Positions 36,041 through 49,165 of a stretch of DNA of 64,000 bases are shown in pieces; position 1 is the stretch's first letter; each line of letters starts with the position of its first letter. This DNA is from Chamaecyparis obtusa. Its lineage: Eukaryota; Streptophyta; Pinopsida; Cupressales; Cupressaceae. The notes beneath the pieces are model-generated. The model was not told where the DNA came from and did no database searches. It was given only the letters and a program-made list of their open reading frames with translations. Both the position numbers and the translations under genes were made by a program. Where the stretch lies: positions 1 to 64,000 of the forward strand of contig BSBK01008829.1 in assembly GCA_027943335.1 (NCBI GenBank), given 5' to 3'.

Positions 36041-36058
36041 TGGCACCCACCATGGGGC
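36041..36058 (+). promoter_or_regulatory. Primer-binding site of gypsy D
   Basis: TGGCACCCACCATGGGGC, four bases after the LTR end. It is close to the TGGCGCCCACCGTGGGGC type of site seen after plant gypsy LTRs. Confidence 0.75.
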
Positions 36059-38398
36059 ATAACACTTCTATTTTGCCTTTCTTTTCTTGCATTTCTACAC
36101 TTTTTTTTGTCATTGTTAGCTTGTTGTTTCAGATTTGTTTTTTGTTTTCTCTGATAGAGTATTGTACAATAGTCTTCTAGTATTGTATGATAGTTCTTTA
36201 CATACCTGTGTGATACTATTCTAGTAAAAGTATCAGGTGACCATACAAGACTCTGTCATGCAGCCATCCAATACTCTATCACCTGGATAGAGTGTGAACT
36301 ATCATACAGAACAAAAGTATCACACTCCTATAATACGATGTATCATGTTAAACTTTTTCTGACAGAACTATCACCCAGGCCTAGCAGTGACTGATTTCGG
36401 TTCTTTCTTTGCAAGATTTGGATTTGTTTTCTTACTAGTTTTGACTTTCTATGTTAGGATAGAGATTCATTTTCAGATTATACTTAGTTTTTGTTGTACT
36501 AACCTTTGCGGGTCTAACAAGTTGTATTTGTAGGTGTGCCCTAGTTTCTTGCATTATTTGCTAAAAGAATGCATATCAAAGCTTCAAATGCACAAGGGCT
36601 ACTAATATTTCTTGCAAGACTGCCCAAAGCATAAAAACAATCAAGTGCTTGTTCTTGGCTTTCATTTTTAAGTGTGGCATATACTAGTTGATTTTTCTTA
36701 GGCACTTAATATCTTGTTATTAGAGTCTTTTGGTGGTAGGAGAGTATTCTCTTCACCCTTGTGGTGAACCATAAATCTTGAGCCATCTTTAGATTTCAAA
36801 AGCAAGAGGGCTAATTGAAAATTGCTTGGTGTGTTTGGGAAATATTTTTGAGATAGGAGAGTATGCTCTTCACCCTTGTGGTGAACCAAAAATCCTAACC
36901 CTCAAAGGTTAATCCACTTCTTGTTTAGTTTAGAATCCTTTAGTAGGCCTACTCTTGAGTAATCAAGAGGAACAACCCAAGTGGGGACAAGCTAATACCT
37001 AGCTATTCCAACCTATTATAAACTCAAGGCTATCAAGACCACAAAACCTTGGTAGATGTAGTACTTGTCTTCACTTGGTGTGAGTACTTGTGGGATTGTG
37101 ACCATGAGGAAAATGCTAAGAAAGAATACTTAAGGTACTCTTGTCACCACGAGGTCCATTACTTGATGCAAGGTAAGGAGTCCCTTTGGGGAGAAAGAGG
37201 GGTATTGCAAAAGGAAGCCCTTATTACAAACCATAGATAGAAGCTACCCAATTTTTCTGCTCAACATCTTGGTGCAAGGATCGATCCTAGTGGACTAACT
37301 CAGATCACCCCAAGATTTTACTCACCATCTATGTCCCTTTGGTTATGTCATTGGCACTTCCATGACAAAGCCAACATCTATTGTGGGTAAGCACTTTATG
37401 TGAGGTGATGGGACATCAAGTGTGGGCCAAGTTGTTGAGTATTGAGCCTTTATATTTCTAGGCTATCAAGTTCTTGAATTGTCTTTGCTGTGATCTACCC
37501 ATGTAAACATTATTAGACATCAAACATCACGATAGTGTTCATAGGATTTTTCGCTTTGATATCCCAAGTGCATGTCTTAACAAGCTTGCCTTTGCCCTTG
37601 TTTAAGTGTTTTATGACACATTTGATCACTTACTATTTGCAAACCTATCTATCTTCTATTGTTATCATGTTTCAAATTGAGAAATTGAAATCATCAAACT
37701 ATAACTTTAGTCAAATTGACTTCAAAACTAAGATTTATGCACTCACCGGTCAAATATCGTATGATACTACACGACTATCACATCACCTACCTGGATATTA
37801 TCGCATCAACTTCCTGGAAACCATCACATGAAATTTGTGCCAAATATCATCTGGACAAAATGTATCATCCTGATACCTTGCAAACTATTACATAGAGTAA
37901 TTTTGTTGTCTTACTGATTTGTGTCATTTCCAGTTTTCCTTGGTTGATCCAGATTATAGTAGGTTACTTACCTCACAGTTGGAAGCCTTTTTTCACCTTG
38001 GGCTCCTATGTTTTGACCTCTTGGATTAGTATTATTTGATTTCACAAGTTACCTTGCTTGGAATCGGTTAGTTAGAAGTCATCCTGGTTGAGAAAGTAAA
38101 CCTTTAGATTCTTTGATAATACACTTGGAGAGTCTTAGTAGTCTCTTGTCCAATTCACTTCCTTCCAAAATCAATTTCAATCAAATATAATTTGGATAAA
38201 TCATCCTCCCAATCCATATGTGTTAATATACTTATCCATTGATTGGGAACCTCTGTGGCAGTGTTGGTTTATACCTTTTGCAAATTTTCTATCTTACCCT
38301 CTCTCTTTCGGACAACTGGATGCTTTTACTATCCTAGTTTGCTATCAACATTTCTTAGGGTCATCTTATCGCCTAGGATCTTTTATTTCATGTCAATT
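36059..38398 (+). other. Long leader of gypsy D
   Basis: About 2.3 kb between primer site and gag without a convincing gene. It holds a 41-bp direct repeat (36735-36777 and 36853-36896, core GAGAGTATKCTCTTCACCC, spaced 119 bp) and two stretches rich in TATCAC/GTATGATA words (36170-36360 and 37750-37900). Long leaders are common in Tat-like elements. Confidence 0.55.
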
Positions 38399-38610
38399 AT
38401 GACTAGATATCAAGTAAATCAAGGCAAATGACCTCAAGTAGTCTTTGACCAATTACCCTTAGTCCAAACTCGTAAAAAATATAAAGGAAAAGAGCCTGTC
38501 TTTGATCAATCCCCTAGGAGTACCTCAGAAGCTTGGTTTGATCCAAACAACAATCCTAGTGATTTGAGCACATCCTTAGCACCTTCTCAATTAGATATGG
38601 ATATTAGTTA
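38399..38610 (+). pseudogene. Gypsy D gag, N-terminal piece
   Basis: Starts MTRYQVNQGK, then one TGA (38429), then a hydrophilic N-terminal region (VQTRKKYKGKEPVFDQSP). It stops at the E1 insertion; the frame resumes at 52238 after one copy of AGTTA. Confidence 0.65.
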
Positions 38611-41600
38611 TGTTGGTTTTGGATTATTCCCTTTGATCTTCAACTTTTAGGTTTACACTTTGATGGATAATATGAATAAAATCCTGACTCTATCACCACT
38701 CCAAAGTCCACAAGGAAGAGGGCCAACTGACAAGGATCAAAGCATCCTTCTACTCTTTGAGCTTCAATGCTCAGGTGGGTATACCCTTGACTCACTTCTT
38801 CAAAGGAGTCTAAAAATGATGTACACAATGCTCAACACAAGTCTATAAAAGGTTTATCAAATGAATGTTTATGTTTGTGTGGTTTTTAACCATGACTTCA
38901 AAAGAAAGGATCAGTGCCTTATCCCAGGGCTAAGAGTCACCCAACCTTATACTTCAACTAAATACCTTAAGTCAAACACAATGAAAACCAGAGTAAGTGC
39001 TTTGCCTATGACCACTTTCCCTCTAGCACAAGGACATCAAATTCTATACCTGGCTGCAAACTCACTGAATTCACCTAGAAGGCTTTAATCCTAACTTTGT
39101 TAGGAACTCAAAGATAAATTCAAAATACTCTTTGTTTACCATACATTAACACACTTTGTGACATTAACATATATGAGCTCAGAGACAAGCAAGAAGACAT
39201 ACACAAGATACAAGATTGGGATTCAAGAATGTTTTCCTTAACTTATTTAGGATCAGCATACAATTGGCATGACACCAAGATGAGAAGAAGGCACCAAATC
39301 AGACCTCTATCAGTATATTACAATAAAAAACTAGGGACCAAAAGCAACAAGATTTTGGAACCCTTGCAAAATCCAAAATTTTGCAACTTATACCACTAGC
39401 TACCTTAGGATCCTCAAGATCGGATGCAACAAGCTTTAGATAGCTAGGGTTAGGGTCTCAACCACCCGATCTGCTAGAAATGGTCTAAAAGTTATTACAG
39501 GGGTGGGAAACACAGGAAACTAGAATTGATACTCAATCATGAAAGTCTTCTTTGCAGGTACAGGGGATCATAAAATTGGGCTCAAAAGGACACCCTACAA
39601 CATGCCTTGAACACACAACCACCATAGTACAAGCTCTACAAATGATCCAACCACACCCTGGACCACACTGTAAACAACAAACCAGTCATTTCTCATTGAA
39701 CAGAGTAATTTCTGCAATAAAATCCATAAATTTGGTACTTTCTGGCGTTGGAAGCTCTCAGAAAAATTTAAATTTGAAAACCAATGGCCACTTTTATGGT
39801 GCCTATAGAGAAATGATGGCCCACATTTAAACTGAGACCAGCTTTAAAACACAGCCATCTGATCAATTTCTTTCATGGGTTTATGATTTTCCTCTAAAAG
39901 TGGCCCCACCAGACTTAGCGAACTGGCGATAAAGGACCCTCGCCAAATTTCTAAACATTTTGTGCCTTCGCTAAACACTTAGCAACTTCCTAACCATCAT
40001 TCATGCAATCTCCAGACAAACTAGTGATTCACCCTTATCTTTCCGTGAATGCGCGACCACATTAAATTTGTCGGCACCATTAACTTCTTTATCCACTCTA
40101 CCAAACACTAGACTACACCTGGGCCTACCAGATGCCACATGTCACTAAACTATTCATTGATCCATGCCCAATCACTGGCATAGGACCCACTTACCATAAG
40201 CCTTTGAAATGAATGACTGACATAAGATCTCATGGCTCTAACAAATTGCATGAGAACTTATGCCGACCATTAGATCTATACTCGTCATAGACCCTTCTGA
40301 CAACGGCCCCACCTTTGACCACATCCACATCAACCAATAGAATCATAGCAACTAAGCACCACATGGCATATGGTCCCACTCACACAATAGATAACCTGGA
40401 AAAATAGAATAAAATCTGATGGATCGTGCATGATCTCATAGGCTTGGAATATTCCTTGAGATCATACACCAACCATTAGAATAAAAGCTTTCAATGTGGG
40501 CACCTCTAACAAGCTAAGTCATCACCATGCGGATGAATGAAAACCCACCAACTTAGATCACCATGGCACATAAGAGATACTTGGAAAGCCTCATCACACT
40601 ACCATGGACATGTGGCAAGCGATCGCATGATCACATAGCCAAAAACTGGGCTATACGATCATGCGATAGCTAATCATAGGTTGCCACATCATCCCCTCTG
40701 GGACCACTACCAAAGGAGCCTTACCCTTTCGGAGGATCAGACGGTTGTCATGAAAGTGCAAGAAATAAACTTTGTGCATCTTCACCATGCGAACTTGTGC
40801 CAACCATTGATCCTATCTAAACTTTAACTATGCTGGAAGCATAAGAAGAGACAAACTGCTAAGCACTCAGCGACTACGTGACTAACTATTCGCAAGTTTG
40901 TTAGATGTTAATAGATAACCACCAATCTTTTAGAGATCATGTGACTAACAGTCACCGAGTCACTGGATAGAAGATGTAACTACCCAGAGACTTGAAGAAT
41001 CAGTGATAAGAAACTTTGAAGAACTGGGCTCCACCATCTGTCGCACTTGCACACTAAAGCAAAGTAAACTGCCAGGCAGCTGAACAAAAACTTGGACCTA
41101 CATGGCTAGGTGGAAAGAGGTCATATGATCACATGTTAGAAAAGTCTGACATGTGGCCATGTGATAGCCAATCAGGAAGAGCCTAGACTCACCACCCACG
41201 TCAGACTTGCGCATTTGAGGGAATGCCAACAAACAAGGAACTAGTGCGAGGTCAAAAACACACAATGTTTTTGGCACAACAAAAGATTGAAAACACATAG
41301 AGTTTTCAATGCCAAAGGATAAGCACACAAAAGCAAGAAGTATAGGGTCAAAAACAACAAAGGCCGAAAACACACAGACCAAAAACATCATGGACTTTCA
41401 GAAACATTGTGGGTTTTTGACACTGTGGCAAATTTTGACAATATTTCCAGTAGACTTTAGAATTTGAATATCTTTCTGAGTTTGGTGAATTAGTAGACAT
41501 GACTTGGGTTGAAGCAAGGTGACACATGAAAAGCATAGGGCAAGACACTCACACCATGAAACCAAGTGGATTTTCATCGCAAGTCAAGACTAAGATTGCA

Positions 41601-41688
41601 GGCATGGCAGGACAACAAAATTATAAAGACATTGCATGGAATAGGCCAACTTCACAAGATTTTGCAATGACAGAAAAAAGGCCTAATA
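38611..41688 (-). repeat. 3' LTR of E1 (left on plus strand)
   Basis: 3078 bp. On the plus strand it starts TGTTGGTTTTGG and ends GGCCTAATA, where the expected CA end is mutated. It matches 49166-52237 throughout. All short frames inside it recur in the other LTR or lack motifs and are not genes. A hairpin ACATGTTAGA/TCTGACATGT lies at 41131-41154. Confidence 0.92.
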
Positions 41689-41929
41689 GTGGCTCTAGTT
41701 GGGGATGCATGCCTCTTGCAGGCATGGCAAGGACTTAGAATCACTAGTAAAAGCAGACCATCCCACAGGACAAAATTGCAGAGAGCAAGGAACAAGCAGG
41801 GCAAGACAAGCAAGAGGACCGAAAACCTGACAGACCAGGGAAAAATAGGGTAGGGGCAAGCAACCTATATACAATAATTTACAAGATGTACAACCCTAAC
41901 TACTATTCATGGAAAACAAAGTACTTCAA

Positions 41930-43227
41930 ACAAAGTACTGCTTCAAGAATTGTCCATGAATTGGCAACTCTTGAATATCACCATTGAAATCCTTGATGAT
42001 GTAAGAATCTTGGCCCCATTTCTCATGAATTAGATATGGCTCTAACTAGATGGAATCAAATTTACCATGTTTCCCCTAATCCTCCAATCTGGCATTCCAA
42101 ACTAACACCAAATCACTAGGTTCAAACTTTCTATCAACAGTCTTTTTATCATATAGATTCTTAACCTCCAACTGCAATTTGGCATTCCTTACAACCGATT
42201 CTCTTCTAGTTTCATCAAACCTAATGACGTCCTCAATTCTCAAATGCATTTCATCATCAATGTCATCATCATACAACTGCACAAACTTGTACATCTCCAA
42301 CAAATTATTCTGAGGCATTCTAGCATGAATTCCATATACCAGGTCAAATGGTGCAGAACCAATTGCCTTCTTCACAGTTACCCTATCAGCCCATAAAGCT
42401 AATGGCAGCTTTGAATTCCATGCCTTCTTATTCTTCTCTAGAATTCTCTTCAATATTTTAATCAGGCCCTTATTAGTAGATTCTGCCTGACCATTTCCTT
42501 GCGGATGATAAGGTGAGGAAATCTGAATTCCCAAACCTTTGCAAAAGTCCTTATATTCGGTAGACCTAAAGCACATAGCATTGTCACTCACTATCCTCTC
42601 AGGGCACCCAAACCTTGTAATAATATTATTCATCAAAAATTCAATTACCACCCTGCTAGTTGCATTCCTTGTAGGTACAGTTTCTACCCACTTTGTAAAG
42701 TAATCAGTGGCAACTAAGATCCATGAATGTCCTCCACTTGACTTGTTTGGTATCTCCCCTATGAAATCAATTCCCCACTGCTAGAAAGGAGCTTGAACTT
42801 CTTGAGCTTGAGCTTGACAAGCATCACATCTCCTTACCAACTGTTTTGCATCCTTGAAGATTGTGGGCCACCAAAATCCTGCTCTCAAGATCTTATGAGC
42901 AGTTGTTTTACCCATATAATGTCCACCACAAACTCCCTCATGCATCTCCTTCAACAATAGATTAGCCTGATTCTCATCTACAAATTTCAATAGTATGCAA
43001 TCCAAATTTTTTCTATATAGCTTACATTTCACAATTACATTCTTGATGGCCTGTAACTTCAATGTCCTCTTTTGATTATCATTCATACTATCTGGACACC
43101 TCATGTTTCTCAAATAGTAAATAATATCCTGATACCAAATACAATCATCCATATCACATGTATAATCAATTTTGGAATGATTTACCTGGTTTGCATCTAG
43201 ATTGCATTGGCCCTTCAACTTTTCCAA
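41930..43227 (-). pseudogene. E1 integrase
   Basis: Minus strand. The zinc-binding domain has His in GGHYMGKTTAHKIL and Cys in RRCDACQAQ (43227-42781). The catalytic core begins with GIDFIGEIPNKSSGGHSW just before 42740, has RIVSDNAMCF, and PQGNGQAESTNKGL with the catalytic Glu; all three acidic residues are present. The C-terminal part FEPSDLVLVW runs to 42076, passes one stop and continues to about 41930 (GDIQELPIHGQFLKQYF). It would insert the cDNA copy. There are only a few stops (near 42780 and 42073), so it is a young pseudogene. Confidence 0.9.
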
Positions 43228-43617
43228 TCCCTATCCTCTAACCAACTTAGCGATCTAGATCTCAACATTGAACTCCTGGATCCTATTGATCCATCTGCAT
43301 CTTCTTCCAAACACCTCTTGATGTGAGAAAATGTCCTTCATAGCTACACTTGGCATAAAAGGAATCACAACTACTCCCATCAAGTAACATCTAAAAGCCT
43401 TGATTGCCTTCACAAGTGCATAAGCCTATTTCTCATTTATGTCATACTTTAATTCTATAGCCTGCAAAGATTTACTAAAAAATGCAATAGGTTGCTCAAA
43501 ACCATCCTTATTCTTTTGTAACAAAACTGCAACAATAGTGTGAAAGGATGCAAAAGAAAAGATATGCATTGGGACATTATAATCAGGTGCCTTTAGCACT
43601 AGTGCATCTTTGATAGC
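43228..43617 (-). pseudogene. E1 native (gypsy-type) RNase H, degenerate
   Basis: Lies between RT and integrase. It keeps the gypsy RNase H framework (AVLLQKNKDGFEQPIAFFSK, then AYALVKAIKAFRCYL), but the first catalytic segment, normally TDAS, reads FSFAS, so the first Asp is gone. Loss of activity in this domain is known in Tat elements that have a second RNase H. Confidence 0.8.
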
Positions 43618-44871
43618 CTACTTGATATTTTTGAAAGCCTCATCAGGCTCACCCTCCCAATTGATTACAGATCCCTTCTTCAACATCTTGGAAATAGGTC
43701 TAGTAACCTCTGCAAAGTTTGTCACAAACCTTCTTAAAAAATTGACCTGACCAAAGAAAGACTGAATCCCTTTAACATTCTTTGGCCTCTGAATTTTATC
43801 AATTGCTGCTACCTTCTCTAGGTCAATTCTCACTCCTTGCTTCCCAACTAAGTGGCCAAGCAACTTACCTTCTGTGACACCAAAAGCACATTTCCTTGGG
43901 TTTAATGAAATGCCAAATTCTAAGGCCCTCTTAAATATTTTCTCTAAATGAGCACAATGGTCCTCTTCCTTCTTGAAATAGGCAGTTAAATCATCCTGAT
44001 ACACAATAAGGAAATCATTAATGAAATCTGAAAAAGCAACATCCATTGCCCTTTGAAAAGTAGCACCAGCATTTGTGAGACCAAAAGGCATTCTCACATA
44101 AACATATGTTCCGCAAGGCATTATAAAGGCTATCTTGAATTGTTTTGATTCCTTGACAATGACCTAATTGTAGCTAGAGAAACCATCAATCATTGACATT
44201 TATTCTGATTTGGTTACTCTCTGCAGCATAGCTTCCATATTGGGCAAACAATAATTATCTTTCAATGAGCTGATGTTCAAATTTTTGAAGTCCACACAAA
44301 GCCTGATATCACCATTCTTTTTTCTTATAGGAACAAGGTTTGACACCCAAGAAGAATGCCTTATAGGTTTGATAATGCCAGCATCTTTCAACATCATTAA
44401 TTGTTCCTGCATCTTGGGTGCCAAAGTAGGATTAATAGGCTTTTTCTTTTGCTAGAAAGGTTTAGCATCTTCTCTCAATGGAATAACATGCTAAAATAAA
44501 TCCTCTCTATAAACCATTAGGTCATCATATGACCATGCAAAAACATGCCTGAATTTCCTCAATAATTCAATCAAAGGTTTCCTTACCTTTTGAGATATAT
44601 CTCTACCAATGTACACTTTCTTAGGTGCCTCATGTGATCCAAGATTTATCTCCTCAATATTAGCATGATCTTCTCCTTTGATATTCTTTTTTACTCTATC
44701 TTGGTTGTGAAAGATAGTCTCCAAAACAACAAGCCCCTTGGGCACCTTGTTAGTTCTAAGCTGAATGACCTCATTGCCTAAGACAACTTTCCTCCCTTCT
44801 ATTGACTCAACCAAGGATGAAAAAGCAAGTTCCTGACCATGATACTGATCCTTGCCATCCATAAACTTCAA
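43618..44871 (-). pseudogene. E1 reverse transcriptase
   Basis: Minus strand. A linker typical of the stretch ahead of RT (RDISQKVRKPLIELLRKFRH, then FAWSYDDL) is at 44871-44491. RT fingers follow (GIIKPIRHSSWVSNLVPIRK, DIRLCVDFKNLN) at 44424-44200. IDGFSSYN holds the first catalytic Asp near 44190. Then RMPFGLTNAGATFQRAM, and YQDD near 43991-44001. The thumb runs to RPISKMLKKGSVINW. All three catalytic Asp are intact, but stops lie at about 44490-44440 and 44200-44160. Confidence 0.92.
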
Positions 44872-44915
44872 AATATCATTATTATCATCAAAAACTTGCC
44901 AATTCTCAATATTAT

Positions 44916-45590
44916 CTATATACTAGGCCTAGCCTGAATTTCAACTTTAGAGATACCAAAGAATATAACATCATTAGGATTGATTGCAATATTGGCTAAT
45001 AAGTCAGCCATCTTGTTGTTACTCCTATCCTTCCACTCAATACTGAAGGCATCAAAATGTTCAATCAAATCCCACACTGCATTCCTATATTGTTTCAACC
45101 TTCTATTCTTGGAAGCATACACTGACCTGACTTGGGACACCACTAACTCAGAATCACCAATAACACTTATGCATTTTATACCATGCTTTTGTGCCAACCT
45201 CAGTCCTAACAACGAGGCCTCATATTCTACTATATTGTTGGTACAAAAGAAATTCAATGTGAAAGAGAACTTGTAGGTGTCTCCATCAGGAGAAATAAGT
45301 AAAATACCTGCTCTTGCACCATCTTTGCAATTTGCACCATCAAAGTACATGACCCACAAATCACCCTTCACAGAGGCAGCACCTACCTCAGTAGAAATAG
45401 GTGACAAAATATGTTCATTTTCAAATACAGGGATCTCTGCCCTAAAAGCATTTACATCAGTATCTACAAAACATGTAGTTTCATTATCTATGTTTCTCTC
45501 AATCATGTGGCATACTCTTGGCTCTCGTTCAATCTTGACAAACTGATCATCAATCTTGAAAGTTGCATAGGACAAATCACACTATAAACT
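44916..45590 (-). pseudogene. E1 archaeal-type RNase H placed before RT
   Basis: Open frame 45575-44916 on the minus strand. RNase H motifs: VMYFDGANCKDGARAGILL (first Asp), NNIVEYEASLLGL (Glu), ISVIGDSELVVSQV (Asp), and a late NKMADLLA (Asp). All catalytic residues are present. It lies between the protease (about 45870-45590) and RT (from 44871), not between native RNase H and integrase as in element D. This probably supplies the RNA degradation activity that the native domain has lost. The nucleotide order is directly visible and not the result of a rearranged copy, because flanking domains are in the usual order. Confidence 0.92.
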
Positions 45591-46322
45591 TCCACCCATG
45601 GCAGCACTCCATCTTCTAGATAGCAACATCCCATAATGAGGGGGGATATCCACCACCAAGACACTCATTGTTAGCTCCTTCTCTGGATATGCTACCAACC
45701 TATATGGCATTGCATTGATAGTCCCAATAACTGGTACCTCCCTCTGATCCATTGCACAACACCTACCCTACACTGCATCAAATTTAAGACCCAACCTCTC
45801 CATGAGTTTGAAAGGCATTGTAGTATTAGAGGCACCACTATTAATCATACAATTTCTTAACTTCATCCCATTCACAAGAGCACTTAGGAAGAATGGGTCA
45901 ATATTTTAAAGGCTGGCATTGACAGAACTGTCCAAATATATTGGAGGAATTTGAGACACAATTCGCTAAGTAGCAACATCCTTCAAAGCTTTATCCTGAG
46001 ATCCATTGCATGAAGTATAATTTTTGTGAGTATTACCAACCAATGCAATAGGCTTATCTTTATGTTCAGGGATCCTCAACAATTTTGACAATGGAACCTT
46101 AACTATAATTTGTGACAGTACAAATAACATGTCAACAGGGGAAGAAGCAGGAATCTCAATCTACACTACCTTAACGTCCTTTTTCTTGTCTGACACATTA
46201 GGTGTACTGCCCACCTTCACTTTTTCAACCTTAGCCATTATGTTAACTCGCTTCTCAATCTCACTAGAGACCTTTTCAATTCCAACTCCCCTAGGCTCAC
46301 AATGCTTACTTTTTATATTCTT
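45591..46322 (-). pseudogene. E1 protease, catalytic Asp changed to Asn
   Basis: Minus strand, spacer then retropepsin. The active site reads MINSGASNTTMPF near 45840, where DSG is expected. The second half holds PPHYGMLLSRRWSAAMGG near 45620. Stops interrupt it (for example after LKFDAV). It would cleave the polyprotein; this copy should be inactive. Confidence 0.8.
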
Positions 46323-48858
46323 TTATTTCACCATGTGATCAACCTTTGATTTGTTCTCATTAGGTTCTCTAGAGTTGGTACTCTTTATAAATATTCTTGC
46401 AGCTTTCTCATTTGTATTCCTTGCCACCATGCCTCTAGTTTGAACCTGGGAAATCATTTTTGCAATAATCCTCTCCATCTTCTCTCTAGAAGGTCTTCTC
46501 AAATTTACTGGCTTGGGAGAAGAGCTCATGTTACATGTTTTCTGATCAACATATTCACCATCAGAAAAAACCTCTTGATGAAAAAGAGCCTGATTATGTC
46601 TCTTCACATTCACATCTACCTCTTCATCAAAATCACAATCATCTTCATATCCTAGATATGAATAAACCATGTTGCATCCAACATCATCTTGTTCTTCTTC
46701 TTGTTCTATCTCCTCATCACCACAATCTTGATTTGCAGCCATAGATTGTGCAACCACACAATGCTCTGCAGAATGAGGGGACTGACATGCAACACACCAA
46801 GGAACATTCTCCATGAAATTTATTGAAGCTTTATGTAGAGGGTCAGGGAAACCTTTTTCATTGTTTCCTCTTGTAGTAGGGACAATAGGCTTGCCATCCT
46901 TCCATTGGGTGTTGTAGGGGTAATTCTGTAGTCTATTCTACTTACTAAAATTGTTGTTCAACTGAGGCCTTTCATTGGTAAGAGCACTGATGTTCCTATT
47001 TGTAGGTTCCTTCAAATCCTTCAATGCATTAAGCACCTTATCCAACTTATCTTCTTCCTGCCTCCTAGATCCAATGCTCTTATCATTTTCTTTTTTGTAT
47101 TTCCCATCCCCAAACAACTTTGGGTCATCTCTCTTTCCACCCAACTTTCCTGATATTTTCATGTTGTTCTCAATATTGACAGCAATCCTAAAAGCATCCC
47201 TAAGAGTTCTTGGTTCTTTATCCCTCAATAAATATCCCATCTTCCCATCAAATGCATTGAAGTATGTAGTCAGACAAACATTTTCATCCAACTGCATGAC
47301 TTGGAACAACTTGTGCATACCTTTCTAAAATCTCATGTTGAACTCAGCTGTAGACTCATTTTGATTTTTCCTTATGGTATTAAATTCATTCAACATGAAG
47401 CTAGCATTAGGCCTATCACCATACTTCTCCTTGAAACATTTCTCAAAAGAGTCCCAAGTATCAATACACTTATCAGGAAGCCTCTTAAACCAATCTCTAG
47501 CATCCTCCATTAGAGATTGAACAAACAATTTCATGACAACATCCTCATGCTCTACCTCATAATCATTAAGCATATCAACAAATAACCTAAGATGCTCTTC
47601 ACAACTAATAACATTATTACCACAAAACTTAGGTACCTTATCTCAAATATCACTTGGAAAAGCATTTGGATAGCTAGGAATTCCATCAAAACTTATATGT
47701 CTATAGCCTTCTAATTGCATAGGTCTTCTTTGAAAGCTCGAACAAGTGTTGACCCTAGGATCAACATTAGCATCTACATTTATCTATGCATTTGACTGTT
47801 GCCTAGGATCTGCAACTATCCTAGCAGATGAAGAAGGAATAGAACTAGTAGCATTACTAAGTGGAAAAGTAGTAGTCATAGATGGCATACCTAATTTAGT
47901 AGCAGATGGGCCAAGAGCATTAACTGAAGAAGCCCACAAAAATTGGATCTTCCTTTTCTTTTCTGCAATGGCAGTGTCAACCTCAGGTCTCTCTAGTTCT
48001 CTTGCAAGGTCCTCATCTTCTTTTCTCATTCTCTCCATTTTAGTGTCCTTATTTGAATTAGGTGGTGGGATCCCTGGTATTGTCACTGGTTTTCTTGCTT
48101 GGTCAACCACCATCTTCTGCTTTCCTTTCTCATTAATGATAACAACAAGTCTACTGATCCTATGCCCATCCTTATCTTTAGGCAAAGGGACATAGCTTTG
48201 CACTTCTCTAACCAGAGGGCCCTCATTTTCAAATTTATGATCCTGCAGTAAGCATTCTTGCTCACTCCTCAAGGCATCAAGATCACCAAACACATCATAC
48301 TGCAATGTTTTAGGAGTAGAAGCAAGAATCTTGTTTCTCTCCTTCATTTCATTTATTTTTCTTAGAAGAGACTGCCTCTCTATCAAAGTATTTACCTTTT
48401 CAGCCTCTCTCTCCTCCTATAATCTTTTATGTATGGCATCCTACTCTACAACTACAACCTTAGTGCATTCAAGTCATTAGGACCTACCTATGTCTCATGG
48501 GTTCTCTTCTAAATTGATCTTCATGGAGATCCAAGTCAACCTCTAAACCCACATCTCTATTTTTTTCATTCTGACCTACAGGCAAAGGACCCTTGTCCTG
48601 AAATGCAGCCTCAGGGGTATCATAGAATCTCTCCTCAGAGTGGCTGCCTTCTGATCTAGAAACTCTATTTTGTGAACCATCCTTACTTGAGGATAGATGT
48701 GGTCTTCTGGCTTTATCATTTCTCTATTCTCTCATGGGAGCACTAGTAGACTCACCATTTCTTCTAATCCAGCTCTTTTTTCCCTGTCTAGGTAATTTCT
48801 CCAGAGTGACCTCTGGATTCTTTCTAACATATGACCTAGTATTTCTCCTCTTATCCAT
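46323..48858 (-). pseudogene. E1 gag
   Basis: Starts at ATG 48858 (MDKRRNTRSYVRKNPEVTLE), about 290 bases after the primer site. A frameshift lies near 48440. A coiled-coil, charged region follows (48386-47784), then the retrotransposon gag capsid region (LFVQSLMEDARDWFKRLPDK, then FKEKYGDRP) at 47573-46938. Near 46790 a Cys/His segment WCVACQSPHSAEHC stands where a zinc knuckle is expected. An acidic tail (EEIEQEEEQDDVGC) ends at 46323. A few stops interrupt it. Confidence 0.85.
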
Positions 48859-49143
48859 ACTTTTTCAATATGTTGCACTGGTTCAAACCTTTGAGTGGCC
48901 ACCCACCTAGATGGGAAATCTTCAAAACAATAGGAAAACAAGAACACACTTATATCTTTCTCTCTAGATTCTCCCTAGTAGAATCACTGACTCCTAACAA
49001 ATGCATATCTTCATAGTTGTCCTCCCCAGTAGAGTTGCCATCTAGTTGGTGACTCAGATGGGCCAAACCAATCTGGTCAAAAGATATGATACTGCAAAAC
49101 TTGTAGTGGCAACTAGAGCTCCCTCATAGGTTTTCCTTATGTT

Positions 49144-49162
49144 CTCCCCAATAGAGTCACCA
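49144..49162 (-). promoter_or_regulatory. E1 primer-binding site
   Basis: On the minus strand TGGTGACTCTATTGGGGAG begins three bases after the 5' LTR. It is similar to tRNA-Arg-type primer sites of Ogre/Tat elements. Two diverged copies lie farther into the leader at 49021-49040 and 48971-48990. Confidence 0.8.
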
Positions 49163-49165
49163 TTT

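Noticed and set aside
38640..38848. TATAAAAGG near 38845 (and 49400, 54598) as a promoter for D or a host gene
   Set aside because: It lies in E LTRs and points on the plus strand, opposite to the E genes; no plus-strand gene starts after it.
41098..41391. ORFs with hydrophobic stretches at 41.1-41.4, 51.7-51.9 and 56.5-56.7 kb as a membrane or envelope-like gene
   Set aside because: They are the same spot in three E-family LTRs, differ by frame-breaking changes and have no conserved protein reading.
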